Source of the DNA: Siphonodentalium dalli
Lineage: Eukaryota; Mollusca; Scaphopoda; Gadilida; Siphonodentaliidae
Length of the DNA stretch: 64,000 nucleotides
Assembly (NCBI GenBank): GCA_032622095.1
Contig: CP136063.1
Span: forward strand, 271,617,426 to 271,681,425
Reading direction: 5' to 3'
Part shown: positions 14,017 through 26,682 of the stretch, one piece after another
Layout of the letters: every line of letters begins with the position of its first letter
How positions within the stretch are numbered: the first letter of the stretch is position 1
The notes under the pieces: generated by a model
Told to the model about the DNA's origin: nothing
Database searches by the model: none
Seen by the model: only the letters and a program-made list of their open reading frames with translations
Made by a program: the position numbers and the translations under genes

Positions 14017-17000
14017 TGGTATGTTACAAATAAAAAACGCTCATTGTTCGTCTATTCCTGGTACGTTACAAATAAAGAGCGTTCATCGTTAGTCTATTCC
14101 TGGTATGTTACAAATAAAGAACGCTCATTGTTAGTCTATTCCTGGTATGTTACAAATAAAGAACGCTCATTGTTCGTCTATTCCTGGTATGTTACAAATA
14201 AAGAGCGTTCATCGTTAGTCTATTCCTGGTATGTTACAAATAAAGAACGCTCATTGATTGTCTATTCCTGGTATGTTACAAATAAAGAACACTCATTGTT
14301 AGTCTATTCCTGGTTTGTTATAAATAAAGAGCGTTCATTGTTAGTCTATTCATGATATATTACACATAAAGAACGCTCATTGTTAGTCTTACTCCTGGTA
14401 TGTTACAAATAAAGAACGCTCATTGTTAGTCTTACTCCTGGTATGTTACAAATAAAGAGCGTTCATTGTTAGTCTTACTCCTGGTATGTTACAAATAAAG
14501 AGAGTTCATTGTTAGTCTATTCCTGGTATGTTACAAATAAAGAACCCTCATTGTTAGTCTATTCCTGGATTGTAACCAACAAAGAACGTCCATTGTTAGT
14601 CTTATTCATGGTATGTTACAAATAAAGAACGCTCATTGTTAGTCTAATCCTGGTATGTTACAAATAAAGAGCGTTCATCGTTAGTCTATTCCTGGTATGT
14701 TACAAATAAAGAACGCTCATTGTTAGTCTATTCCTGGTATGTTACAAATAAAGAGCGTTCATTGTTAGTCTATTCCTGGTATGTTACAAATAAAGAACGC
14801 TCATTGTTTGTCTATTCCTTGTATGTTACAAATAAAGAACGCTCACCGTTAGTCTATTCCTGGTATGTTATAAATAAAGAGCGTTTATTGTTAGTCTATT
14901 CCTCGTTTGTTATAAATAAAGAGCGTACATTGTTAGTCTATTCCTGATATATTACACATAAAGAACGCTCATTGTTAGTCTTACTCCTGGTATGTTACAA
15001 ATAAAGAGCGTTCATTGTTAGTCTTACTCCTGGTATGTTTCAAATAAAGAATGTTCATTGTTAGTCTATTCCTGGTATGTTACACACAAAGAGCGTTCAT
15101 TGTCAGTCTACTCATTGTATATTACCAATAAAGACCGTCCCTTGTTAGTATATTCATGGTATGTTACAAATAAAGATCGTTCATTGTTAGTCTTATTCCT
15201 GGTATGTTACAAATAAAGAGCGTTCATTGTTAGTCTTACACATTGTATGTTACAAATAAAGAGCGTTCACTGTTTGTCACCTCCTGACAAATAACCAATA
15301 CTGAGCGTTCATTGTTAGTCTATTCCTGGTATGTTACCAATAAAGATCATTCATTGTTAGTCTTATTCCTGTGATGTTACAAATAAACAGCGTTAATTGT
15401 TAGTCTATTCTTGGTATGTTACAAATAAAGAGCGTTCATTGTTAGTCTTACTCCTGGTATGTTACAAATAAAGAACACTCATTGTTAGTCTATTCCTGGT
15501 ATGTTATAAATAAAGAGCGTTCCTTGTTAGTATATTCATGGTATGTTACAAATAAAGATCGTGCATTGTTAGTCTTATTCCTGGTATGTTACACATAAAG
15601 AGCGTTCATTGTTAGTCTACTCATTGTATATTACCAATAAAGAGCGTTCCTTGTTAGAAAATTCATGGTATGTTACAAATAAAGATCGTTCATTGTTAGT
15701 CTTATTCCTGGTATGTTACAAATAAAGAACGCTCATTGTTAGTCTATTCCTGGTATGTTACAAATAAAGAGCGTTAATTGTTAGTCTATTCCTGGTATGT
15801 AACCAACAAGGAACGTCCATTGTTAGTCTTAAGCCTGGTATGTTACAAATAAAGAACGCTCATTATTAGTCTTACTCTTGGTATGTTACATATAAAGAGC
15901 GTTGATTGATAGTCTATTATTGGTATGTTACATATAAAGAACGCTCATTGTTAGTCTTACTCCTGGTATGTTACGAATAAAGAGTGTTCATTGTTAGTCT
16001 TACTCCTGGTATGTTACAAATAAAGAACGTTCATTGCTAGTCTATTCCTGGTATGTTACAAATAAAAAGCGTTCATTGTTAGTCTTATTCCTGGTATGTT
16101 ACAAATAAATAACGCTCATTGTTAGTCTATTCCTGGTATGTTACAAATAAAGAGCGTTCATTGTTAGTCTTATTCCTTGTATGTTACAAATAAAGAACGC
16201 TCATTGTTAGTCTATTCCTGGTATGTTACAAATCAAGAGCGTTCATTGTTAGTCTATTCCTGTTATGTTACAAATAAAGAACGCTCATTGTTATATAGTC
16301 TATTCCTAGTATGTTACAAATAAAGAGCGTTCATTGTTAGTCTTACTACTGGTATGTTACAAATAAAGAGCGTTCATTGTTAGTCTTACTCCTGGTATGT
16401 TACAAATACAGAATGTTCATTGTTAGTCTATTCCTGGTATGTTACAAATCAAGAGTGTTCATTCTTAGTCTATTCCTGTTATGTTACAAATAAAGAACGC
16501 TCAATGTTATATAGTCTATTCCTAGTATGTTACAAATAAAGAGCGTTCATTGTTAGTCTTACTCCTGGTATGTTACAAATAAAGAACGCTCATTGTTAGT
16601 CTATTCCTGGTATGTTATAAATAAAGAGCGTTCATTGTTAGTCTTACTTCTGGTATGTTAACAATACAGAACGCTCATTGTTAGTCTTATTCCTGGTATG
16701 TTACAAATAAAGAGCGTTCATTGTTAGTCTATTCCTGGTATGTTACCAATAAAGCTCATTCATTGTTAGTCTTATTCCTGTGATGTTACAAATAAAGAGC
16801 GTTCATTGTTAGTCTATTCCTGGTTCGTTACAAATAAAGAGCGTGTATTGTTAGTCTATTCCTGGTATGTAACCATCAAAGCACGTCCATTGTTAGTCTT
16901 ATTCCTGGTATGTTACACATAAAGAGCGTTCATTGTTAGTCTTATTCCTGGTATGTTACAAATAAAGAACGCTCATTGTTAGTCTAGTCCTGGTATGTTA

Positions 17001-19130
17001 CATATAAAGAACGTCCATTGTTATTCTTATTCCTGGTATGTTACAAATAAAGAACGCTCATTGTTAGTCTATTCCTGGTATGTTACAAATAAAGAGCGTT
17101 CATTGCTAGTCTATTCCAGGTATGTTACAAATAAAGAACGTTTATTGCTAATCTTATTCCTGGTATGTTACAAATAAAGAACGCTCATTTTTAGTTTTAT
17201 TCCTGGTATGTTACAAATAAAGAGCGTTCATTGTTAGTCTATTCCTGGTATGTTACAAATAAAGAGCGTTTATTGTTTGTCTATTCCTGGTATGTAACCA
17301 ACAAAGAACGTCTATTGTTAGTCTTATTCCTGGTATGTTACACATAAAGAGCGTTCATTGTTAGTATATTCATTGTTTGTTACCAATAAAGACCGTTCAT
17401 TGTTAGTCTTAGTCATGGTATGTTACAAATAAAGAGCGTCCCGTATTAGTATATTCATGGTATGTTACACATAAAGATCGTTCATTGTTAGTCTTACACA
17501 TTGTATGTTACAAATAAAGAGCGTTCATTGTTAGTCTATTCCTGGTTTGTTACAAATAAATAACGCTCATTGTTATATAGTCTATTATTGGTATGTTACA
17601 AATAAAGAGCGTTCATTGTTAGTCTTACTCCTGGTATGTTACAAATAAAGAACGCTCATTGTTAGTCTATTCCTGGTATGTTATAAATAAAGAGCGTTCC
17701 TTGTTAGTATATTCATGGTATGTTACAATTAAAGATCGTGCATTGTTAGTCTTATTCCTGGTATGTTACACATAAAGAGCGTTCATTGTTAGTCTACTCA
17801 TTGTATATTACCAATAAAGAGCGTTCCTTGTTAGAAAATTCATGGTATGTTACAAATAAAGATCGTTCATTGTTAGTCTTATTCCTGGTATGTTACAAAT
17901 AAAGAACGCTCATTGTTAGTCTATTCCTGGTATGTTACAAATAAAGAGCGTTAATTGTTAGTCTATTCCTGGTATGTAACCAACAAGGAACGTCCATTGT
18001 TAGTCTTATTCATGGTATGTTACAAATAAAGAGCGTTCATTGCTAGTCTTACTCCTGGTATGTGACAAATAAAGAACGCTCATTATTAGTCTTACTCTTG
18101 GTAGGTTACATATAAAGAGCGTTGATTGATAGTCTATTATTGGTATGTTACATATAAAGAACGCTCATTGTTAGTCTTACTCCTGGTATGTTACAAATAA
18201 AGAGTGTTCATTGTTAGTCTTACTCCTGGTATGTTACAAATAAAGAACGCTCATTGCTAGTCTATTCCTGGTATGTTACAAATAAAGAGCGTTCATTGTT
18301 AGTCTTATTCCTGGCATGTTACAAATAAATAACGCTCATTGTTAGTCTATTCCTGGTGTGTTACAAATAAAGAGCGTTCATTGTTAGTCTATACCTGGTA
18401 TGATACAAATAAAGAGCGTTCATTGTTAGTCTACTCATTGTATATTACCAATAAAGAGCGTTCCTTGTTAGAAAATTCATGGTATGTTACAAATAAAGAA
18501 CGCCCATTGTTCGTCTTTTCCTGGTATGTTACAAATAAAGAGCGTTCATCGTTAGTCTATTCCTGGTATGTTACAAATAAAGAACGCTCATTGTTAGTCT
18601 ATTCCTGGTATGTTACAAATAAAGAACGCTCATTGTTCGTCTATTCCTGGTATGTTACAAATAAAGAGCGTTCATCGTTAGTCTATTCCTGGTATGTTAC
18701 AAATAAAGAACGCTCATTGTTAGTCTATTCCTGGTATGTTACAAATAAAGAGCGTTCATCGTTAGTCTATTCCTGGTATGTTACAAATAAAGAACGCTCA
18801 TTGATTGTCTATTCCTGGTATGTTACAAATAAAGAACACTCATTGTTAGTCTATTCCTGGTATGTTATAAATAAAGAGCGTTCATTGTTAGTCTATTCAT
18901 GATATATTACACATAAAGAACGCTCATTGTTAGTCTTACTCCTGGTATGTTACAAATAAAGAACGCTCATTGTTAGTCTTACTCCTGGTATGTTACAAAT
19001 AAAGAGCGTTCATTGTTAGTCTTACTCCTGGTATGTTACAAATAAAGAGAGTTCATTGTTAGTCTATTCCTAGTATGTTACAAATAAAGAACCCTCTTTG
19101 TTAGTCTATTCCTGGATTGTAACCAACACA

Positions 19131-19175
19131 GAACGTCCATTGTTAGTCTTATTCATGGTATGTTACAAATAAAGA
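19131..19175 (+). other. Left edge of 7,507-bp tandem duplication
   Basis: A 45-bp stretch starting GAACGTCCATTG and ending TTACAAATAAAGA is identical at 19,131-19,175, 26,638-26,682 and 34,145-34,189. To its left, 19,130 reads A (CAACACA) whereas 26,637 and 34,144 read G (CAACAAG). To its right, 34,190 reads G (GAGCGTTC) whereas 19,176 and 26,683 read A (GAACGCTC). That is the pattern expected at the edges and centre of a tandem duplication made by crossing over inside the shared 45 bp. Confidence 0.85.
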
Positions 19176-20142
19176 ACGCTCATTGTTAGTCTATTCCTGG
19201 TATGTTACAAATAAAGAGCGTTCATCGTTAGTCTATTCCTGGTATGTTACAAATAAAGAACGCTCATTGTTAGTCTATTCCTGGTATGTTACAAATAAAG
19301 AGCGTTCATTGTTAGTCTATTCCTGGTATGTTACAAATAAAGAACTCTCATTGTTTGTCTATTCCTGGTATGTTACAAATAAAGAACGCTCATCGTTAGT
19401 CTATTCCTGGTATGTTATAAATAAAGAGCGTTTATTGTTAGTCTATTCCTCGTTTGTTATAAATAGAGAGCGTTCATTGTTAGTCTATTCCTGATATATT
19501 ACACATAAAGAACGCTCATTGTTAGTCTTACTCCTGGTATGTTACAAATAAAGAATGTTCATTGCTGGTCTATTCCAGGTATGTTACACATAAAGAGCGT
19601 TCATTGTCAGTCTACTCATTGTATATTACCAATAAGAGCGTCCCTTGTTAGTATATTCATGGTATGTTACAAATAAAGATCGTTCATTGTTAGTCTTATT
19701 CCTGGTATGTTTCAAATAAAGAGCGTTCATTGTTAGTCTTACACATTGTATGTTACAAATAAAGAGCGTTCACTGTTAGTCACCTCCTGACAAATAACCA
19801 ATACTGAGCGTTCATTGTTAGTCTATTCCTGGTATGTTACCAATAAAGATCATTCATTGTTAGTCTTATTCCTGTGATGTTACAAATAAAGAGCGTTAAT
19901 TGTTAGTCTATTCTTGGTATGTTACAAATAAAGAGCGTTCATTGTTAGTCTTACTCCTGGTATGTTACAAATAAAGAACGCTCATTGTTAGTCTATTCCT
20001 GGTATGTTATAAATAAAGAGCGTTCCTTGTTAGTATATTCATGGTATGTTACAAATAAAGATCGTGCATTGTTAGTCTTATTCCTGGTATGTTACACATA
20101 AATAGCGTTCATGTTAGTCTACTCATTGTATATTACCAATAA

Positions 20143-20165
20143 AGAGCGTTCCTTGTTAGTCTTAT
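20143..20165 (+). other. 510-bp internal deletion junction, shared marker
   Basis: AGAGCGTTCCTTGTTAG is joined directly to TCTTATTCCTTG. In intact units these lie 510 bp (12 monomers) apart: the first is followed by AAAATTCATGG at 40,077, and the second is preceded by AGAGCGTTCATTGTTAG at 40,587. The same fused monomer occurs at 20,143, 27,650, 36,301 and 54,924, so it predates the duplication of the 8.65-kb unit. Confidence 0.82.
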
Positions 20166-22666
20166 TCCTTGTATGTTACAAATAAAGAACGCTCATTGTT
20201 AGTCTATTCCTGGTATGCTACAAATAAAGAACGCTCATTGTTAGTCTATTCCTGGTGTGTTACAAATAAAGAGCGTTCATTGTTAGTCTATACCTGGTAT
20301 GATACAAATAAAGAGCGTTCATTGTTAGTCTACTCATTGTATATTACCAATAAAGAGCGTTCCTTGTTAGATAATTCATGGTATGTTACAAATAAAGAAC
20401 GCTCATTGTTCGCCTATCCCTGGTATGTTACAAATAAAAAGCGTTCATCGTTAGTCTATTCCTGGTATGTTACAAATAAAGAACGCTCATTGTTAGTCTA
20501 TTCCTGGTATGTTACAAATAAAGAACGCTCATTGTTCGTCTATTCCTGGTATGTTACAAATAAAGAGCGTTCATCGTTAGTCTATTCCTGGTATGTTACA
20601 AATAAAGAACGCTCATTGTTAGTCTATTCCTGGTATGTTACAAACAAAGAGCGTTCATCGTTAGTCTATTCCTGGTATGTTACAAATAAAGAACGCTCAT
20701 TGTTTGTCTATTCCTGGTATGTTACAAATAAAGAACACTCATTGTTAGTCTATTCATGGTATGTTACAAATAAAGAGCGTTCATTGTTAGTCTATTACAG
20801 GTATGTTACAAATAAAGAACGTTTATTGCTAATCTTATTCCTGGTATGTTACAAATAAAGAACGCTCATTTTTAGTTTTATTCCTGGTATGTTACAAATA
20901 AAGAGCGTTCATTGTTAGTCTATTCCTGGTATGTTACAAATAAAGAGCGTTTATTGTTTGTCTATTCCTGGTATGTAACCAACAAAGAACGTCCATTGTT
21001 AGTCTTATTCCTGGTATGTTACACATAAAGAGCGTTCATTGTTAGTATATTCAATGTTTGTTACCAATAAAGACCGTTCATTGTTAGTCTTAGTCATGGT
21101 ATGTTACAAATAAAGAGCGTCCCTTGTTAGTATATTCATGGTATGTTACACATAAAGATCGTTCATTGTTAGTCTTATTCCTGGCATGTTACAAATAAAG
21201 AGCGTTCATTGTTAGTCTTACACATTGTATGTTACAAATAAAGAGCGTTCATTGTTAGTCTATTCCTGGTTTGTTACAAATAAATAACGCTCATTGTTAT
21301 ATAGTCTATTCTTGGTATGTTACAAATAAAGAGCGTTCATTGTTAGTCTTACTCCTGGTATGTTACAAATAAAGAACGCTCATTGTTAGTCTATTCCTGG
21401 TATGTTACAAATAAAGAGCGTTCCTTGTTAGTATATTCATGGTATGTTACAATTAAAGAACGTGCATTGTTAGTCTTATTCCTGGTATGTTACACATAAA
21501 GAGCGTTCATTGTTAGTCTACTCATTGTATATTACCAATAAAGAGCGTTCCTTGTTAGAAAATTCATGGTATGTTACAAATAAAGATCGTTCATTGTTAG
21601 TCTTATTCCTGGTATGTTACAAATAAAGAACGCTCATTGTTAGTCTATTCCTGGTATGTTACAAATAAAGAGCGTTAATTGTTAGTCTATTCCTGGTATG
21701 TAACCAACAAGGAACGTCCATTGTTAGTCTTATTCATGGTATGTTACAAATAAAGAGCGTTCATTGCTAGTCTTACTCCTGGTATGTGACACATAAAGAA
21801 CGCTCATTATTAGTCTTACTCTTGGTAGGTTACATATAAAGAGCGTTGATTGATAGTCTATTATTGGTATGTTACATATAAAGAACGCTCATTGTTAGTC
21901 TTACTCCTGGTATGTTACAAATAAAGAGTGTTCATTGTTAGTCTTACTCCTGGTATGTTACAAATAAAGAACGCTCATTGCTAGTCTATTCCTGGTATGT
22001 TACAAATAAAGAGCGTTCATTGTTAGTCTTATTCCTGGTATGTTACAAATAAATAACGCTCATTGTTAGTCTATTCCTGGTGTGTTACAAATAAAGAGCG
22101 TTCATTGTTAGTCTATACCTGGTATGATACAAATAAAGAGCGTTCATTGTTAGTCTACTCATTGTATATTACCAATAAAGAGCGTTCCTTGTTAGAAAGT
22201 TCATGGTATGTTACAAATAAAGAACGCTCATTTTTCGTCTATTCCTGGTATGTTACAAATAAAGAGCGTTCATCGTTAGTCTATTCCTGGTATGTTACAA
22301 ATAAAGAACGCTCATTGTTAGTCTATTCCTGGTATTTTACAAATAAAGAACGCTCATTGTTCGTCTATTCCTGGTATGTTACAAATAAAGAGCGTTCATC
22401 GTTAGTCTATTCCTGGTATGTTACAAATAAAGAACGCTCATTGTTAGTCTATTCCTGGTATGTTACAAATAAAGAGCGTTCATCGTTAGTCTATTCCTGG
22501 TATGTTAGAAATAAAGAACGCTCATTGATTGTCTATTCCTGGTATGTTACAAATAAAGAACACTCATTGTTAGTCTATTCCTGGTATGTTATAAATAAAG
22601 AGCGTTCATTGTTAGTCTATTCATGATATATTACACATAAAGAACGCTCATTGTTAGTCTTACTCC

Positions 22667-22684
22667 TGGTATGTTACAAATAAA
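22667..22684 (+). other. Junction between 8,650-bp units (18-bp homology)
   Basis: TGGTATGTTACAAATAAA joins a left side reading TTACTCC (as at about 38.82 kb) to a right side reading AAACGCTCATTGTTCG (as at 14.03 kb, where the left side is AATTCA). The same junction recurs at 30,174-30,191. The monomer order jumps backwards here, from the end of a 42-bp run into the middle of an earlier one, as expected when a tandem duplication closes. Confidence 0.83.
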
Positions 22685-25600
22685 AAACGCTCATTGTTCG
22701 TCTATTCCTGGTACGTTACAAATAAAGAGCGTTCATCGTTAGTCTATTCCTGGTATGTTACAAATAAAGAACGCTCATTGTTAGTCTATTCCTGGTATGT
22801 TACAAATAAAGAACGCTCATTGTTCGTCTATTCCTGGTATGTTACAAATAAAGAGCGTTCATCGTTAGTCTATTCCTGGTATGTTACAAATAAAGAACGC
22901 TCATTGATTGTCTATTCCTGGTATGTTACAAATAAAGAACACTCATTGTTAGTCTATTCCTGGTTTGTTATAAATAAAGAGCGTTCATTGTTAGTCTATT
23001 CATGATATATTACACATAAAGAACGCTCATTGTTAGTCTTACTCCTGGTATGTTACAAATAAAGAACGCTCATTGTTAGTCTTACTCCTGGTATGTTACA
23101 AATAAAGAGCGTTCATTGTTAGTCTTACTCCTGGTATGTTACAAATAAAGAGAGTTCATTGTTAGTCTATTCCTGGTATGTTACAAATAAAGAACCCTCA
23201 TTGTTAGTCTATTCCTGGATTGTAACCAACAAAGAACGTCCATTGTTAGTCTTATTCATGGTATGTTACAAATAAAGAACGCTCATTGTTAGTCTAATCC
23301 TGGTATGTTACAAATAAAGAGCGTTCATCGTTAGTCTATTCCTGGTATGTTACAAATAAAGAACGCTCATTGTTAGTCTATTCCTGGTATGTTACAAATA
23401 AAGAGCGTTCATTGTTAGTCTATTCCTGGTATGTTACAAATAAAGAACGCTCATTGTTTGTCTATTCCTGGTATGTTACAAATAAAGAACGCTCACCGTT
23501 AGTCTATTCCTGGTATGTTATAAATAAAGAGCGTTTATTGTTAGTCTATTCCTCGTTTGTTATAAATAAAGAGCGTACATTGTTAGTCTATTCCTGATAT
23601 ATTACACATAAAGAACGCTCATTGTTAGTCTTACTCCTGGTATGTTACAAATAAAGAGCGTTCATTGTTAGTCTTACTCCTGGTATGTTTCAAATAAAGA
23701 ATGTTCATTGTTAGTCTATTCCTGGTATGTTACACACAAAGAGCGTTCATTGTCAGTCTACTCATTGTATATTACCAATAAAGACCGTCCCTTGTTAGTA
23801 TATTCATGGTATGTTACAAATAAAGATCGTTCATTGTTAGTCTTTTTCCTGGTATGTTACAAATAAAGAGCGTTCATTGTTAGTCTTACACATTGTATGT
23901 TACAAATAAAGAGCGTTCACTGTTAGTCACCTCCTGACAAATAACCAATACTGAGCGTTCATTGTTAGTCTATTCCTGGTATGTTACCAATAAAGATCAT
24001 TCATTGTTAGTCTTATTCCTGTGATGTTACAAATAAACAGCGTTAATTGTTAGTCTATTCTTGGTATGTTACAAATAAAGAGCGTTCATTGTTAGTCTTA
24101 CTCCTGGTATGTTACAAATAAAGAACACTCATTGTTAGTCTATTCCTGGTATGTTATAAATAAAGAGCGTTCCTTGTTAGTATATTCATGGTATGTTACA
24201 AATAAAGATCGTGCATTGTTAGTCTTATTCCTGGTATGTTACACATAAAGAGCGTTCATTGTTAGTCTACTCATTGTATATTACCAATAAAGAGCGTTCC
24301 TTGTTAGAAAATTCATGGTATGTTACAAATAAAGATCGTTCATTGTTAGTCTTATTCCTGGTATGTTACAAATAAAGAACGCTCATTGTTAGTCTATTCC
24401 TGGTATGTTACAAATAAAGAGCGTTAATTGTTAGTCTATTCCTGGTATGTAACCAACAAGGAACGTCCATTGTTAGTCTTAAGCCTGGTATGTTACAAAT
24501 AAAGAACGCTCATTATTAGTCTTACTCTTGGTATGTTACATATAAAGAGCGTTGATTGATAGTCTATTATTGGTATGTTACATATAAAGAACGCTCATTG
24601 TTAGTCTTACTCCTGGTATGTTACGAATAAAGAGTGTTCATTGTTAGTCTTACTCCTGGTATGTTACAAATAAAGAACGTCCATTGCTAGTCTATTCCTG
24701 GTATGTTACAAATAAAAAGCGTTCATTGTTAGTCTTATTCCTGGTATGTTACAAATAAATAACGCTCATTGTTAGTCTATTCCTGGTATGTTACAAATAA
24801 AGAGCGTTCATTGTTAGTCTTATTCCTTGTATGTTACAAATAAAGAACGCTCATTGTTAGTCTATTCCTGGTATGTTACAAATCAAGAGCGTTCATTGTT
24901 AGTCTATTCCTGTTATGTTACAAATAAAGAACGCTCATTGTTATATAGTCTATTCCTAGTATGTTACAAATAAAGAGCGTTCATTGTTAGTCTTACTACT
25001 GGTATGTTACAAATAAAGAGCGTTCATTGTTAGTCTTACTCCTGGTATGTTACAAATACAGAATGTTCATTGTTAGTCTATTCCTGGTATGTTACAAATC
25101 AAGAGTGTTCATTCTTAGTCTATTCCTGTTATGTTACAAATAAAGAACGCTCAATGTTATATAGTCTATTCCTAGTATGTTACAAATAAAGAGCGTTCAT
25201 TGTTAGTCTTACTCCTGGTATGTTACAAATAAAGAACGCTCATTGTTAGTCTATTCCTGGTATGTTATAAATAAAGAGCGTTCATTGTTAGTCTTACTTC
25301 TGGTATGTTAACAATACAGAACGCTCATTGTTAGTCTTATTCCTGGTATGTTACAAATAAAGAGCGTTCATTGTTAGTCTATTCCTGGTATGTTACCAAT
25401 AAAGCTCATTCATTGTTAGTCTTATTCCTGTGATGTTACAAATAAAGAGCGTTCATTGTTAGTCTATTCCTGGTTCGTTACAAATAAAGAGCGTGTATTG
25501 TTAGTCTATTCCTGGTATGTAACCATCAAAGCACGTCCATTGTTAGTCTTATTCCTGGTATGTTACACATAAAGAGCGTTCATTGTTAGTCTTATTCCTG

Positions 25601-26637
25601 GTATGTTACAAATAAAGAACGCTCATTGTTAGTCTAGTCCTGGTATGTTACATATAAAGAACGTCCATTGTTATTCTTATTCCTGGTATGTTACAAATAA
25701 AGAACGCTCATTGTTAGTCTATTCCTGGTATGTTACAAATAAAGAGCGTTCATTGCTAGTCTATTCCAGGTATGTTACAAATAAAGAACGTTTATTGCTA
25801 ATCTTATTCCTGGTATGTTACAAATAAAGAACGCTCATTTTTAGTTTTATTCCTGGTATGTTACAAATAAAGAGCGTTCATTGTTAGTCTATTCCTGGTA
25901 TGTTACAAATAAAGAGCGTTTATTGTTTGTCTATTCCTGGTATGTAACCAACAAAGAACGTCTATTGTTAGTCTTATTCCTGGTATGTTACACATAAAGA
26001 GCGTTCATTGTTAGTATATTCATTGTTTGTTACCAATAAAGACCGTTCATTGTTAGTCTTAGTCATGGTATGTTACAAATAAAGAGCGTCCCGTATTAGT
26101 ATATTCATGGTATGTTACACATAAAGATCGTTCATTGTTAGTCTTACACATTGTATGTTACAAATAAAGAGCGTTCATTGTTAGTCTATTCCTGGTTTGT
26201 TACAAATAAATAACGCTCATTGTTATATAGTCTATTATTGGTATGTTACAAATAAAGAGCGTTCATTGTTAGTCTTACTCCTGGTATGTTACAAATAAAG
26301 AACGCTCATTGTTAGTCTATTCCTGGTATGTTATAAATAAAGAGCGTTCCTTGTTAGTATATTCATGGTATGTTACAATTAAAGATCGTGCATTGTTAGT
26401 CTTATTCCTGTTATGTTACACATAAAGAGCGTTCATTGTTAGTCTACTCATTGTATATTACCAATAAAGAGCGTTCCTTGTTAGAAAATTCATGGTATGT
26501 TACAAATAAAGATCGTTCATTGTTAGTCTTATTCCTGGTATGTTACAAATAAAGAACGCTCATTGTTAGTCTATTCCTGGTATGTTACAAATAAAGAGCG
26601 TTAATTGTTAGTCTATTCCTGGTATGTAACCAACAAG

Positions 26638-26682
26638 GAACGTCCATTGTTAGTCTTATTCATGGTATGTTACAAATAAAGA
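26638..26682 (+). other. Central crossover junction of 7,507-bp duplication
   Basis: Left flank as at 34.1 kb (CAACAAG before GAACGTCC), right flank as at 19.2 kb (GAACGCTCATTGTTAG). The exchange therefore occurred somewhere within this 45-bp identical block. The join removes 27 monomers relative to an 8,650-bp unit, which explains the 7,507-bp period. Confidence 0.87.

Larger units (their letters stand above)
14017..22666 (+). repeat. 8,650-bp compound repeat, copy 1
   Basis: This is the first full copy of a compound unit containing two CACCTCCTGAC markers (15,278 and 19,781). It starts with TGGTATGTTACAAATAAA followed by AAACGCTC. The same 18 bp followed by the same variant base recurs at 22,667, exactly 8,650 bp later. 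Private variants include TGTTTGTCACC at about 15,272 and CTATTCCTTGTATG near 14,812. It carries a 510-bp internal deletion junction at about 20,143 that is shared with the other copies of this unit. Near 22.2 kb it has the variant CGCTCATTTTTCGTC, shared only with the chimeric copy. Confidence 0.85.
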